Shown here piece by piece: positions 19,006-28,619 of a stretch of 64,000 nucleotides of DNA (position 1 is its first letter; the number at the start of each line of letters is the position of its first letter). The stretch comes from Novipirellula galeiformis (GTDB taxonomy: Bacteria; Planctomycetota; Planctomycetia; Pirellulales; Pirellulaceae), in contig NZ_SJPT01000007.1 in the NCBI RefSeq assembly GCF_007860095.1, positions 348,696-412,695 of the forward strand, written 5' to 3'. The position numbers and the translations under genes were made by a program. A model generated the notes under the pieces. The model saw only the letters and a list, made by a program, of their open reading frames with translations. It did not search any database and was not told where the DNA came from.

Positions 19006-20139
19006 ATCAATTTTTTTCCTGTGCAATCAGCGCGGTCACTCGCAGGCGAGACCAGCGATGGGTCCCAATACTATAGTTACCAAACGAGCCCGCAACACGG
19101 TTTAGGTCACGGAAAAGCCAATCAGGCCTCAAAAAGTGTACAGAAGCATCGCGGGGTCAGGCAAGCGGGCAGCAAAAAACGAAAGCAAACCAGTCAAAAC
19201 AGGGGGCTACGGCTCACGGCAGGCTGCTCAGATAGTCGTTGTTTGCTCCGCAAACAAAACGCACCAGCAAACTTCCCAACGCGTCAACGAGTAACCGCCC
19301 AACATTTGCGTCGATTGGCGTGATTCGCGGGCAGAACAAAAAAGCAAAGGGGGCCCGCCAATAACGCGAATAGGCGCCATTAAGAATCTCGAGCCGCAAC
19401 CAGACAATCCCCCATGCCCGAAGATGAACAGAAAAATGGGGGACAGAAAGATGGAAATACCGAGCACCTGATCTGGCTTTATTTTCCTGTCTCCATTTTT
19501 CTGTAAAAACAGGGCATCCCCAAAAGCTCATGCCCGATGAGCGACAAAAAAATGGAGGGCAAAAAGATGAGAAAACCGTCATCCGATCACTCTCAATCTT
19601 CCTGTCCCTTCAATACTCTCTGTCAAAACGGGGCACGCATCGGAAGATCAATCGTTGTCCGAACAACCAAGCTCAGCTGCAAGCTCGCAGTTTCTTCACG
19701 TTTTCCGTAGTGGACGAGGCAACGAGTCCCTGTTTTTTTGTTTTTTGCCATGGACTCGTTGCCTCGTCCACGACGCTCGACCCTAACTCCTAGCTGTGAC
19801 ACAACATTCGCGTTCATTCGCGGGCAAAACCCCCGGCCGAAGTGGGCCCGCGAATGACGCGAATGAGCGCCAATAGGAATCCCGAGCCGCAGCCAGACAA
19901 TCCCCCGGGCCCGAAGATGAACAGAAAAATGGGAATACCGAGCACCTGATTGGGCTTTATCTTCCTGTCAAAACAGGGCATCGGTCGCGTCCCCCCACAC
20001 CACGAGCGCTAACCTTTTAAAAAGCGAGGTGTTTGGAGAAAAAGAACGTTCAGCCTGTAATTCACGCCGCTGTGCCACTGATGAATTGTGGGTAAACAGT
20101 GTCCTCTTAATCGAAACGGTCTCGTCGCTTTTCATCCTT
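19006..20139. repeat. Interspersed repeat block, right copy
   Basis: Upstream of the peptide gene (19006-19220) there is a plain intergenic stretch that may hold its promoter. From about 19225 to 19985 the block repeats elements of 15230-15945: the gtttgctccgcaaac element (19235), 140-bp modules (about 19385-19515 and 19877-19983, the latter shortened), the module near 19530, and the 20-bp hairpin (19710-19771). No gene is supported. Confidence 0.8.
19710..19771. repeat. Perfect 20-bp inverted repeat, second copy
   Basis: Same stem as at 15521-15582: 19710-19729 pairs with 19752-19771. The loop differs slightly (a G interrupts the T-run). Confidence 0.85.
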
Positions 20140-20876
20140 AATCTTAATCTTCACGACTTGGCTCCAGTCCAGGTGTGGCTTGCGCGGACGGGAGTAAGAT
20201 TAGGAGTTGACGACGGGGTGGACCACGTTCTGGCGAACGTAGCTACGGTTGAAGGCCCTCGTCAATCTTCGACGGCCGAGTCATCCGCTACATGCCTTCC
20301 GATTAGTGTTCAATTAGCGAAGATCAGTGTTCGCGAAGCCAAGTCTTCTTAACCACCCAACACATCAGTGTGCAACCGCACGAAACTGCCGCATCCCTTT
20401 TGTTTCTTAATCTTAATCCTACTCTTAATCCTAATCTTCACGACTTGGCTCCGGGTCCAGGTGTGGCTTGCGCGGACGGGAGTAAGATTAGGAGCTGACG
20501 ACCGGGGCGACCACGTTCTGGCGAACGTAGCTACGGTTGAAGGCCCACGTCAATCTTCGACGGCCGAGTCATCCGCTACAAGCATTCCGATTAGTGTTCG
20601 ATTAGCGAAGATCAGTGTTCGCGCAGCCAAGTCTTCTTGACCACTCAACACATCAGCGTGCAACCGCACGAAACCGTCGCATCCCTTTGGTTTCTTAATC
20701 TTAATCTTAATCTTAATCTTAATCTTAATCTTAATCTTAATCTTAATCTTAATCCTAATCTTCACGACTTGGCTCCGGGTCCAGGTGTGGCATGCGCGGA
20801 CGGGATTAAGATTAGGAGCTGACGACGGGGTGGACCACGTTCTGGCGAACGTAGCTACGGTTGAAGGCCAACGAGC
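20140..20876. repeat. ~300-bp tandem repeat array A, with (ttaatc)n
   Basis: Three units, recognised by 'cacgacttggctcc' at about 20151, 20440 and 20764, followed by 'gtggcttgcgcggacggga', 'cacgttctggcgaacgtagc', 'gtcaatcttcgacggccgag' and 'gtgcaaccgcacgaaa'. Spacing is 290-325 bp. The third unit contains about ten copies of ttaatc (20694-20755). The array abuts the stop codon of the glycosyltransferase at 20877. Confidence 0.88.
20693..20760. repeat. Hexanucleotide (ttaatc)n tract
   Basis: About ten perfect ttaatc units; the neighbouring repeat copies have only three to five with substitutions, so this tract has expanded locally. Confidence 0.9.
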
Positions 20877-22049
20877 TTATGCGGATGCGAAAACGTATTC
20901 GCCGAACCGCTCCGCCTTGGATTGCCAATCTTCACTAGCCAACCGCTGCCGCCGGCGATCCAGTTGCGTGAGTGGGTCGGAATCGCGACTCGCATCACCG
21001 GTCTGCTCATTACCCATCATCCAGTCCAACGTGGCGGCGACAAATGAGGCTTCGTCGTCAACCATCTTCAGACAATCTTGCCAAGGCACGACGGCGGGCA
21101 AATCCGCTGCGACGACCGGCAGCATCGTCGCCAAGTATTCTTTTAGCTTCAGCGGCTGCATCGCCCGCGTGACGGGCAAATCGGCGTACGGCATGATCAA
21201 CACCCGTGCCGCCTGGGCCAGCGCCGGCAATTGCTCAAACGCCAATGGTCCGATCGCGGCAATCCGCGGGTGCGTGAGCAAGCGAGGATCCGGATCTTGC
21301 TGCGGCCCGGCCAGTACGATCGTCCCGGCCGCGCCCCGATCCCGCAGCGCATCGGCCAAGCCGAGCACCCAATCGGCATTCATCCGCCGATCGACCACGC
21401 CCCAAAACACGGCCAAAGGAGTGGGCAAGTGCTCGATTGCCGCAGGAGGAGCACAGGTCGGATGGGCCCAGAATGACGAGTCGACGCCATGCGTCAACAC
21501 GCTGACGTGGGCATGCCGCGGCCGGATCGCCGCCGCCAATGGATCGCTGACCGCCACCACCCGGTCGACGCCCGCGATCAACGTTTGTTCCATCTCGCGC
21601 ATCGCCGCGGCTGAGAGGCCCGGCCAGACCGAGAAGTCATCGACGCAGTAGTAGACCCAGCGGCGGACCGGTAAGCGGCCGATCAAGTCGGCCGTGATTG
21701 GGATCGTCGTGATCGCGATCGCATCCTGAGCATCGTCGTGCAATTGCCGCGAGAGCAATCGCGCGTTCAGGGCCCGATCCCAGCGGTGGGACATCCAAGG
21801 CCACATCCGCGGACTGCGGAGCGTCAAGTTCGTAGGGAGTTCGGCGGCAGTGTCTTCGCGATGCATGGCCGCCCACTCGCGCAGTTTGCCGGCGCCGCGG
21901 CTCAGCGTGAGCCGGTCCAGTCGTGGCGGACGCATGCCGATCGTATTGACCCAGGTCACCTCGATCGTGGGCAAGAGCTGCGAGATCAGGTGCTGGCAAC
22001 TACTCGGATGCCGCCCCCAATCATCCGAAAAGACAAGCAGTCGGTTCAC
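20877..22049 (-). CDS. Glycosyltransferase, GT-B (GT4/TuaH-like)
   Basis: 390 residues. The N-terminal domain begins MNRLLVFSDDWGRHPSSCQHL and contains WVYYCVDDFSVW, typical of TuaH/WfgS-like glycosyltransferases. The C-terminal domain has FWGVVDRRMNADW, TIVLAGPQQDPD and MPYADLPVTRAMQPLKLKEYLA, where the usual E-x7-E is replaced by the K/E pattern of this subgroup. The start is GTG 22049, overlapping the TGA of the upstream lyase-like gene (GTGA, 4 bases), so the two are co-translated. Its 3' end is only a few bases from repeat array A. Confidence 0.86.
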   Translation of the reverse strand: MNRLLVFSDDWGRHPSSCQHLISQLLPTIEVTWVNTIGMRPPRLDRLTLSRGAGKLREWAAMHREDTAAELPTNLTLRSPRMWPWMSHRWDRALNARLLSRQLHDDAQDAIAITTIPITADLIGRLPVRRWVYYCVDDFSVWPGLSAAAMREMEQTLIAGVDRVVAVSDPLAAAIRPRHAHVSVLTHGVDSSFWAHPTCAPPAAIEHLPTPLAVFWGVVDRRMNADWVLGLADALRDRGAAGTIVLAGPQQDPDPRLLTHPRIAAIGPLAFEQLPALAQAARVLIMPYADLPVTRAMQPLKLKEYLATMLPVVAADLPAVVPWQDCLKMVDDEASFVAATLDWMMGNEQTGDASRDSDPLTQLDRRRQRLASEDWQSKAERFGEYVFASA

Positions 22050-24667
22050 GATACAAGCAGAACCACGGCGACGATCACGATCAGCGAAAATACGGCGACA
22101 CCGGCAACGACCAACTTTTTGAAACGCCCGATCGCAATCTGTCGCTGCGGAACAAACATTTGCGGTTCGCCAAAGTCCTTACTTAGAGGCGAATCAAGAC
22201 GTGTGTGATCCGAGTGCCTCCGAAACCAGTCGCGTTGCCAACCAAAGTTCAACATCAGCACCACAGGCCGGCACAGAGAACGCGTCTTGAATGTGGATAG
22301 CGAATCACAAACGTCGTCGTAGAAAAAACCTGCCTTCGCTTGGATCCGCTCGCGTTTTTTTGCTTCCCCTTCGTACTGCGCCGCATGCTGCAGCACATGC
22401 CACTTACGCATATCCTGTGCGGCCCATGTTTCATTCGGGTATTGCAATTCGTCCGGTCGCGATAGGGTTGGACGCTCATGCTCGGACATCCAATTTGCGT
22501 AATGCAAAAGGGTGGCAACGCCATATTGGAAATCATCGTCGCGTTGACCGAGGGAATCCTTGTAATCAACAAACCGCCCCAAGGCTTGCAAGTACATCGT
22601 GTAGAACCAACGCAACTCGGCATTCAACAAGTCAAGCTTTTCTAAATTTTGATTTGGATGCACGGTGCGTCGCATCAGCAACGCCGCACGATCGAGATAC
22701 TTTGTTTCCCCGGTCAACTCGTGACCGGTCAGCAACGCGTGGGTCGAGTTCGCCGCGGCGCGTCCAGGGCCGTAATAACCATCCGCGCTGCACGTGGAAT
22801 AGCCTGTGTCGCCGCGTGAGAGCCATTTGAAGGGCGTCTTGCGGCCATCGTCGATTCGCATCACATAGTCGGCCGCATTGATCGCGGCGGTGCGATAGCG
22901 CTGCGTGCCAGTCAGATAGTAGGCGACCATCCAACCGGTGCTGTAGTTATGCGACGCCGCGGGTCCGCCCCCGATCGCATAGTTCTTCGCCAGCTTTTCG
23001 CCTGTTTCGCCGAGCTCTTCGAGATCTTGCCCGCCGTCGAATGATTGCGAAATGCGAAGCCGTTTCGGATAGCTGCGATGAGTCGCCGTATGCGCATCGG
23101 CGTAATGGTAAGTGTGCCAAAACAGTCCGCCGTTATAGAGCAGCTTGTCATCTTCGGTGTGATAGGTATCGATGTCCCAAGCATGGTCGGCCATTTGAGT
23201 CATCAGTTCAAACCAACGTTCATCTCCACTGCGCAGGAACTGGATCGCGAAGCCAAGCGTGCAATCGTATTGATTGTTGTAGTGCGAGATCATCGGTGAC
23301 TCGCCACGGTGGTCGACCGCTTCATGATCGCCGTACAGATCCCCAAAGTGGCGCCAGCCGAACTGGTCGATTTTCTCATTTTTGATGGCAAACGTATCCT
23401 CGCCCTCAATGGCAAGATCGACCAGAGATTCGTAACGCGGGTCACTCCGGTCGGAGCGCGGCATCAAGTAGGGCAGCGCACCGGCGCGAGCGTAATCCTC
23501 AGGCGATAGCCGGATCAACGGTGGATTCAAAACCGCAACAATAGTCGACGGTGCGTCAACTGATTTCATTTCAAAGGCGAACTGAAACGTTTTCTGCTCG
23601 CCTCCTTGCAACTCGTGCCCTCCCTTGGCCTCGGCGGGAAACAGACCCACACGCAGGCGATTGCCATCGCTTGAAAGCGCCGAGGGAAAATTTTGCCAAA
23701 AGTCGCGATAGGCGACCGAGTACTGGACCGCTGCATTGTGGCATCGCAACACCGGCTCGGCGCGCAGTCCGCTGTGGAGCTCGTCATCGGCGACCACCTT
23801 GTAGCCACGAAACTCCAGCGGCACCGAGCCGTTTCGGTCGACGTGGTTGCTGCTGTTCCAGTTTTCACCGCCGCTAGAGGCTTGAAAGATCGAGAGCTGT
23901 TTTTGCGCCGTGATCGTGGTATCGACATCGCCAAGTTCCAGCGACAAATCAGTGCCCCGTTCACCCTCGGGAAATGAGAAATGGACCGACAGATCATCGA
24001 TGACGATCGAGCCCTCGGAGCCAAGATCCCAATTGCCGCCGGGATGATCCATCGCTTGCGGATTTTGGACCACCAATTCAAAGGTCACCACGGAATCGTG
24101 GGCGTAGGAGTTCGCGATCAAATTGGCAAGTAAAGGTGACCTGTGCTCGCCCGATTCAAAGCTTAGTTCCCACTGTTGTGCCCAGCGAACGGGTCCGGAA
24201 TCGATTGTTTTCGCCGAGGGTACAACCGCGCGGAATTCGCGATTTTCGTGCGTCATCTTTATTTCGAGCGACGCATGTGTCCCGAGATCGCGGTGGGCAA
24301 GCCGAATGCTCGTTCCGTCATCCATCGAATCACCGGCAACCGGCAACGAAATCACCGGTTCGCATGAGGGACTCGGTACGTCATCGAGGATCGTAGGATC
24401 CGTGACCACGCTGAGTGACGTTAGTGAATCACTGGCGAATTCCAGCAAGCACCAGCGGACCGATCCATCTGGCCAGAACGCCAGTGGGCTTCGCTGGACC
24501 GTTGGTCGCGACCCATCGGCATCCACGACATGAATGGATGCTAACGACTCGCCTTGTCCCTGAGCAAACGGTACCCCCACTCGAACCGGAACGGTGCCGG
24601 TTTGGAAGGCGGAGTGGACTGGACCATGATCGATCGCGTGAAGGCGCACGGGAGAATTCTTAATCAC
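22046..24667 (-). CDS. PcRGLX/YetA-like (PL26-type) polysaccharide lyase-like protein
   Basis: 873 residues. The N-terminus (LHAIDHGPVHSAFQTGTVPVRVGVPFAQGQ ... LAFWPDGSVRWCLLEF, given here as landmarks) matches the RIFT-barrel domain of exo-rhamnogalacturonan-lyase-like proteins, whose hallmark is WPDGSVRW. The middle and C-terminal parts contain a His/Trp/Tyr-rich alpha/alpha-barrel-like region (DDKLLYNGGLFWHTYHYAD; GWMVAYYLTGTQRY). The last ~25 residues (VVAGVAVFSLIVIVAVVLL) form one membrane helix, so the protein is a tail-anchored membrane protein without an N-terminal signal. Start GTG 24667. It may trim or release the cell's own polysaccharide; substrate unknown. Confidence 0.75.
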   Translation of the reverse strand: MIKNSPVRLHAIDHGPVHSAFQTGTVPVRVGVPFAQGQGESLASIHVVDADGSRPTVQRSPLAFWPDGSVRWCLLEFASDSLTSLSVVTDPTILDDVPSPSCEPVISLPVAGDSMDDGTSIRLAHRDLGTHASLEIKMTHENREFRAVVPSAKTIDSGPVRWAQQWELSFESGEHRSPLLANLIANSYAHDSVVTFELVVQNPQAMDHPGGNWDLGSEGSIVIDDLSVHFSFPEGERGTDLSLELGDVDTTITAQKQLSIFQASSGGENWNSSNHVDRNGSVPLEFRGYKVVADDELHSGLRAEPVLRCHNAAVQYSVAYRDFWQNFPSALSSDGNRLRVGLFPAEAKGGHELQGGEQKTFQFAFEMKSVDAPSTIVAVLNPPLIRLSPEDYARAGALPYLMPRSDRSDPRYESLVDLAIEGEDTFAIKNEKIDQFGWRHFGDLYGDHEAVDHRGESPMISHYNNQYDCTLGFAIQFLRSGDERWFELMTQMADHAWDIDTYHTEDDKLLYNGGLFWHTYHYADAHTATHRSYPKRLRISQSFDGGQDLEELGETGEKLAKNYAIGGGPAASHNYSTGWMVAYYLTGTQRYRTAAINAADYVMRIDDGRKTPFKWLSRGDTGYSTCSADGYYGPGRAAANSTHALLTGHELTGETKYLDRAALLMRRTVHPNQNLEKLDLLNAELRWFYTMYLQALGRFVDYKDSLGQRDDDFQYGVATLLHYANWMSEHERPTLSRPDELQYPNETWAAQDMRKWHVLQHAAQYEGEAKKRERIQAKAGFFYDDVCDSLSTFKTRSLCRPVVLMLNFGWQRDWFRRHSDHTRLDSPLSKDFGEPQMFVPQRQIAIGRFKKLVVAGVAVFSLIVIVAVVLLVS

Positions 24668-24778
24668 TCAGGTGAAACAATAAGTAAGAAATGTCGGGAA
24701 AACAAACTCTTGTGAGTGTCGAGCTCGCAGCGTGTACGAAGTCGCATTCTGTTTTGAAGATCACGGATTTGGCAGACA

Positions 24779-25891
24779 CTAAGTTGTCGAAGCATCCGTT
24801 TCGAGCGGTCCCAGTTCAGTCGTGGCCGGCGTAGCGAGCTTCATCGCGGCCGCTGTCTCTGCCGTTTTAGATCGCAAGGAAGGTATTTGCTCACGCAGCG
24901 TCATTCCCGGCAGCTCAACCAAGCGGTAGAGCAACTCTGCCAACAGCAGAGAGAGAACCCAAATCGCGAAAGTAAACATCAGCTTAGATTCAAATCCTAA
25001 GCGATTCGCGATCGCAATCGCTTCGATATGAACCAGGTAGACCGCATAGGAACGGGTTGCCAAATAACCAATCAGCGGCTGCGAGCGGCCGAACCGACGC
25101 CAAAAATCGCTGTGATCCGACAGACTGACCCACGAGGCAAAAATGAGCGTGTAGGCGATCAAGGGAAACTCAATGCCGCTGTCCGTTCCACGGGCGATCA
25201 TGGCGCCCAGAAAAGCCGCTAGCCCGACGGCCGCGGCCAGAGGCACAAACCGCTGTAGCCGATGCCAAACCAGCGTGGCGTGGGTGCTTAGCAAGGCGAG
25301 CCCTACGCCCGCCGCACATTGATCGATGCGAACATGCGTCTGAGTGCCCGATCCATACCAGCCCAATCCGCGAAACATCAGCGGTAGGATCAACAAAGTA
25401 GCAATCACCAGCATTGCACCCCGGCGGCATGAGCCAAACCACAGCAACAGCGGCGCGATGATCAAGTAAAAATGCTCTTCGACGCATAACGACCAACTGA
25501 CGCCAAAAAACAGTGTTTTATCAAATGCGTACGTTTGCAGGAAAACAAAATAGCTCGAATCAATCAGTTCAAGATTTCCGTTCATGCCACGCTGCGCGAG
25601 CGTGAACAACAGGATCGCGAAATAAGCGGGCAACGTTCGCAGCCAGCGCCGACCGTAAAAGCGTCCCAGCCGGATCGTTCCCGTCGTTTTCAATTCGCGA
25701 AACAGCAATCCTCCCAGTAACCATCCACTGAGGACAAAGAACAGATCGACCCCATGTCCCCCCACTCCCAGCGAGCGCAGAAAAGTGGAGTTGACCGATG
25801 CATCCTGAAACCGGATGGTCGAAGCGATGTGGCAATTGACGACCAACACAATCGCCAAGGCTCGCAAGAAATCGAGGAAACCGTTACGCAT
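24779..25891 (-). CDS. Acyltransferase 3 family (OafA/NodX-like)
   Basis: 370 residues, about ten membrane helices. It opens with FLDFLRALAIVLVVNCHI, the AT3 R-A-x10-H pattern, followed by GVDLFFVLSGWLLGGLLF and SWSLCVEEHFYL, all conserved in OafA-type enzymes. These proteins move acetyl or other acyl groups across the inner membrane onto sugars. ATG 25891. It lies between the polymerase-like gene and the lyase-like gene, consistent with O-acylation of the glycan made here. Confidence 0.9.
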   Translation of the reverse strand: MRNGFLDFLRALAIVLVVNCHIASTIRFQDASVNSTFLRSLGVGGHGVDLFFVLSGWLLGGLLFRELKTTGTIRLGRFYGRRWLRTLPAYFAILLFTLAQRGMNGNLELIDSSYFVFLQTYAFDKTLFFGVSWSLCVEEHFYLIIAPLLLWFGSCRRGAMLVIATLLILPLMFRGLGWYGSGTQTHVRIDQCAAGVGLALLSTHATLVWHRLQRFVPLAAAVGLAAFLGAMIARGTDSGIEFPLIAYTLIFASWVSLSDHSDFWRRFGRSQPLIGYLATRSYAVYLVHIEAIAIANRLGFESKLMFTFAIWVLSLLLAELLYRLVELPGMTLREQIPSLRSKTAETAAAMKLATPATTELGPLETDASTT

Positions 25892-25984
25892 GATTAGCGG
25901 AGTCTAAAACCGTGATCGATCGATACAGAACCGGCAATCCAAGTCGGTGGATCCGAGATGTCATTTGCCCGATTTCACTTGTGT

Positions 25985-27304
25985 TCACGCCACCAAGTCC
26001 GGAACGTTGTCATCGTTCTCTTCCGCGTCGAGATCCTCGCTCTCCGAGTCCGCGTTCGCAAGATCAATGTTCATCGTGCAATAGCCGACGATCGCCAAGA
26101 TGTAGCACGATTCAAACAACACTCCGCTCGAAAACATGCTGGCCAGTAAGTAGGCGGGCATTCCCGCTACCACCGCTAACCGAGCTGCGCCTAAATCCGA
26201 CCGATCGTCGTGGCGACGATAGGTGCGCCAACAATAGACAACCGGGACCAACAGGAAGCTGAAGTAGATCAGCGCCGCCGGGATCCCCATCCCCGTGGAG
26301 ACATCAAAGAACAAATTGTGCAGTGCTTTATTGTTGAGATCGAGTCCACCATCGTAGTACTCGGGCAAAGGAACGAGTGACCGCGCCGCGTTCGGCCCTA
26401 CGCCGAAGACGGGATAATCCATCGTAATGCGATACCCCGCCTGCCAAAGATAGAAACGGCTTTCGGCCGAAGAATCGCGTTCATCCTTTGAGGCAAACGA
26501 GGAACTAAATTCAGCGACAACCGAGGGTCCCGCCAACAATACGGTCATGACCGCAACCGCCGCGATCAAACGCACGTTACCATCGCGGCGTGGCATGTAC
26601 CAAATCGCGATCATTGCTAACAACACCGCGGCGATCATACAGCCCCGCGACTCAAGCAACATGATTTGGTGAATTTGTAACAGCGAAATGCCCAGGTAGA
26701 GGAATTTTTTCCATCCCATCTGCTCCCACAATCCTAATGCGAACGAGGCCGCCAAGACAGGAACTGTGATGATGGAGTAGCCGTTATTGTCAACGCCCAT
26801 GCTGCCCCACGGGCGTTGCGCATATCGAGAGATTCCAAGCTGGAAATATTCCAAGTTAATTTGGTAGGCGTTGTACGCCTGGGCCAACACCGCCACGATC
26901 AATAGCGTCGTGATATGCTTTGGGTTATCGAGCACGCAAATCGCCAACACCACCACAAGGACCACTTTCCAGGCATAGCTCATAAAGAACTCGGTCGCTG
27001 CCGGAGCAATGCTTTGCTGAGCGCTCACGAAACACAGCCCCAAGAAAAACAGCAGCGCCACCACTCCGAATTTCGCTAACTTCGCAAATCGTTGCGTTCG
27101 GAAACCACGCAGCGCAAAGGCGAGTGCCAAGCAGACAAAGATGTACTTTTGGTAGGGAGTCCCCTGCTCCAGCGACCAGCGCCAGTTCCAGCCTGGATCG
27201 AGCAGGACAAAGCCATAAAAGCCAATGACTCCAATCGCAGGCTTAAAAAACGCCACGATGCAGACGATTCCTAACAGGCAATAAACGAAAAGAGGGCCTA
27301 GCAT
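25985..27304 (-). CDS. O-antigen ligase/polymerase family membrane protein
   Basis: 439 residues, about 11 membrane helices with one large periplasmic loop (about 280-370) containing VFGVGPNAARSLVPLPEYY and HNLFFDVSTGMGIPAALIYF, the H-N-x-x-(F/L)-x-(D/E)-x-x-x-x-x-G pattern of Wzy_C/WaaL proteins. It should join glycan repeat units or transfer them to an acceptor outside the inner membrane. ATG 27304; acidic C-terminal tail. It sits between the AT3 gene and a GT4 gene. Confidence 0.85.
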   Translation of the reverse strand: MLGPLFVYCLLGIVCIVAFFKPAIGVIGFYGFVLLDPGWNWRWSLEQGTPYQKYIFVCLALAFALRGFRTQRFAKLAKFGVVALLFFLGLCFVSAQQSIAPAATEFFMSYAWKVVLVVVLAICVLDNPKHITTLLIVAVLAQAYNAYQINLEYFQLGISRYAQRPWGSMGVDNNGYSIITVPVLAASFALGLWEQMGWKKFLYLGISLLQIHQIMLLESRGCMIAAVLLAMIAIWYMPRRDGNVRLIAAVAVMTVLLAGPSVVAEFSSSFASKDERDSSAESRFYLWQAGYRITMDYPVFGVGPNAARSLVPLPEYYDGGLDLNNKALHNLFFDVSTGMGIPAALIYFSFLLVPVVYCWRTYRRHDDRSDLGAARLAVVAGMPAYLLASMFSSGVLFESCYILAIVGYCTMNIDLANADSESEDLDAEENDDNVPDLVA

Positions 27305-27361
27305 TTTACGGTGTCTATCATTGCGATCCGTCTATCCTCATCTGGCATCAAACCGTCGAAT

Positions 27362-28573
27362 CTAACGCCCATTTAACTCGTTGAACAGTTTTTGGGCTTG
27401 TGTTCCTAGGATCGACCAATCAAAAGTCTTGGACACAAACGCTCGCCCCGCTAGCCCGAACGCAGCTCGCTCGCTGGGGCTGGAAAAACGTTCGCAGATC
27501 ACGTTTGCAAGCGGTTCGGGGGCGACGCAATCAACCAAGAATCCAGACTCGTTGGGTCGAAGCGTATCACGAGTACCACCACTGTCACCGGCGAGCACAG
27601 GTTTTCCGCATGCTTGAGCTTCAAGCAGTACGATGCCAAACCCTTCGACGTCTCGCCCCACATCGCGGTTGGCGAGTACGAAAAGGTCGCAGTCCTGGTA
27701 ACACCTTAGAAGGCTTTTGTCATCAACTTCACCGACAAACTCGACGTGGTCCGTCACGTTCAATTCACGGCACAAACGTTCTAACCGCGCGCGATCCTGT
27801 CCGCCTCCCACGATCGCATAGTGTATCTCAGGGATACGTTCGCGAATCTTAGGAATCGCCCGAATGACCATATCGTGCCCTTTGCGTTCCTGTAGCCGCC
27901 CCACGGTCAGCATCACGAACTTCCCTTCCCAATGAGCTCTCCAGTTGGGTTGATCTGCCGGGCGCGGCGTAAAGTAGGATGTGTCGACGCCAGGATTCAT
28001 CAGTACGACGGAGTTCGGATCCAACTTCCATTCGTTCAGTAACAGATCGCGTGTGAAAGTTGAATTCGCGATCACACGCTGGCAATGATGAAGGACCGAC
28101 CGGGTTAGCATTTGCAATTCGCGACTCGTCATCGCGATATTGACGTCTTCGCCGTGGACATAACAGAGATAGGGAATGCCCGTCATTGCTTTCACGGCAC
28201 GACACACCAGCCCTTCGGACAATGGTCTCGCTGCGTGAAGCGACGATACGCGGTGATGACGAGCCAGTTTTGCAACTTTACGAATCTGTTGCGTGTACTT
28301 TCGCACGCTGCTCCACGCTGCAATCCCTCGAAATGGCATCGAAAGATCGAGACGTTCAATGACTTGTGGATACTCTTTGTCGCGTGTATCACAACCGTGA
28401 GAGTCGCCGACCGCCATGATGTAGGAGTGGGGAGTTTGCCGGCGATAAATTTCCCAAAGCCATTTACCACTGCCACCGTTTTGAGGCGGAAACACTTCGC
28501 TCAAAACCAAGCTGAGGTGTTTTGGTGTTTTATCGGTATTACCAGTCGAAGCCAACTTGCTAGTTCTCATCAT
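27362..28573 (-). CDS. Glycosyltransferase family 4
   Basis: 403 residues from ATG 28573. GT-B fold: LVLSEVFPPQNGGSGKW near the N-terminus, MLTVGRLQERKGHDMVIRAI, IVGGGQDRARLERL, and the E-x7-E motif in DVEGFGIVLLEAQACGKPV followed by LAGDSGGTRDTL. The frame stays open to 28666 (GTG), but those 31 extra residues are not GT-like, so the start beside the conserved region is used; no clear ribosome site was seen for any choice. The downstream gene is the O-antigen ligase-like gene, 57 bases away. Confidence 0.9.
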   Translation of the reverse strand: MMRTSKLASTGNTDKTPKHLSLVLSEVFPPQNGGSGKWLWEIYRRQTPHSYIMAVGDSHGCDTRDKEYPQVIERLDLSMPFRGIAAWSSVRKYTQQIRKVAKLARHHRVSSLHAARPLSEGLVCRAVKAMTGIPYLCYVHGEDVNIAMTSRELQMLTRSVLHHCQRVIANSTFTRDLLLNEWKLDPNSVVLMNPGVDTSYFTPRPADQPNWRAHWEGKFVMLTVGRLQERKGHDMVIRAIPKIRERIPEIHYAIVGGGQDRARLERLCRELNVTDHVEFVGEVDDKSLLRCYQDCDLFVLANRDVGRDVEGFGIVLLEAQACGKPVLAGDSGGTRDTLRPNESGFLVDCVAPEPLANVICERFSSPSERAAFGLAGRAFVSKTFDWSILGTQAQKLFNELNGR

Positions 28574-28619
28574 GAAAGGAATGATATTGTTTAAGATTCC
28601 GCAACGGTCTAACCAAATA

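Noticed and set aside
20693..20760. Telomere-like (ttaatc)n as a linear chromosome end
   Set aside because: It is internal, short, and part of the 300-bp repeat unit; simple slippage explains it.
20140..20876. Possible CRISPR array
   Set aside because: Units are ~300 bp and conserved across their whole length, with no short repeat/unique spacer alternation; no cas genes are present.
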